64,000 nucleotides of DNA from Morinoia aosen (taxonomy: Eukaryota; Arthropoda; Malacostraca; Amphipoda; Talitridae). Below the pieces are notes generated by a model that searched no databases, was not told the DNA's origin, and was given only the letters and a program-made list of their open reading frames with translations. Positions 63,661 to 64,000 of this stretch are shown one piece after another; positions within the stretch are counted from its first letter, which is position 1; the number at the start of each line of letters is the position of its first letter. The stretch lies in NCBI GenBank assembly GCA_030386875.1, contig CM059575.1, positions 52,916,859-52,980,858 on the forward strand. Direction: 5' to 3'. Made by a program: the position numbers and the translations under genes.

Positions 63661-64000
63661 TCTTGTTCTGAAAACAACCTGTTTATTTCAGTAATAAAAA
63701 ATTATAGAAAAATTAGTTCCATCATCACAAACATTAACTTCATCTCAGATGATGAGCTGGCAGACTTTCCCTAATCCTTTGCTCTCTTACTGGCACATGT
63801 AAATGTATTGAAGCCATTAAAGTTTTGCTAATGTGAAGGGCATAAATCAGCCCTCATGCAACCAAAATATTTTAAAAACTTTGATTTTCCAGATGGAGTA
63901 AAACATACGGCTGTAGTCAGTGAACTTTGCAAACATATAAGAAAATTTAAATATGAGAAATAAAACCACTTTGATGAAATTTCTTATTAAATGATGATTC
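63661..64000. other. AT-rich end of window
   Basis: No open frame or repeat I can support. Confidence 0.4.

Overview
The window reads as arthropod nuclear DNA (insect, tick, mite or crustacean; the sequence cannot separate these). I found no host gene I can support. Almost everything recognisable is transposable-element sequence, repeatedly nested. The clues to the host are I-like LINEs with three CCHC knuckles and an RNase H domain, a Ty3/Gypsy element, tRNA-headed SINEs, a pogo-like HTH_psq transposon, a Merlin-like relic, AT-rich spacers and scattered CCTAA/TTAGG-like motifs. Nothing looks bacterial: there are no operons, ribosome-binding sites, rRNA or CRISPR arrays.

Layout. 1-4.1 kb: minus-strand LINE whose second ORF begins with an OTU-type cysteine protease domain (copy 1, cut by the window edge). 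6.1-8.7 kb: a LINE with an RT core, split by a solo Gypsy LTR and carrying a (GA)n run inside its 3' coding end. 9.57-49.83 kb: the fossil of a Ty3/Gypsy element. It is opened by three large insertions: 11.55-29.9 kb holds two I-like LINEs (C and D), a repeat-rich block and OTU-LINE copy 2; 30.1-39.65 kb holds an inverted array of tRNA-like repeats and the nearly intact I-like LINE A; 42.35-49.66 kb holds a CR1/Jockey-like LINE F that itself carries a 2.3-kb LTR-like insert. 49.8-50.4 kb: OTU-LINE copy 3, hit by a SINE. 50.7-56.6 kb: I-like LINE B. 57-64 kb: DNA-transposon territory, with a pogo-like element carrying two palindromic MITEs, foldback elements nested inside a relative of themselves, and a Merlin-like transposase fragment between long inverted repeats.

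How the parts work. LINEs A and B have the standard I-clade plan (gag with CCHC knuckles; AP endonuclease, reverse transcriptase, RNase H) and keep nearly all visible catalytic residues. Each is disabled only by a few lesions. The OTU-LINE is the most unusual protein architecture here: copy 2 encodes OTU, endonuclease and the start of RT in one uninterrupted 772-codon frame, and both coding copies keep the OTU Cys and His motifs. SINEs, MITEs and solo LTRs are non-autonomous passengers.

Limits. All family calls are from motif reading by eye. Element ends are firm only where a target-site duplication is quoted; others may be off by tens of bases. Divergences are visual estimates.
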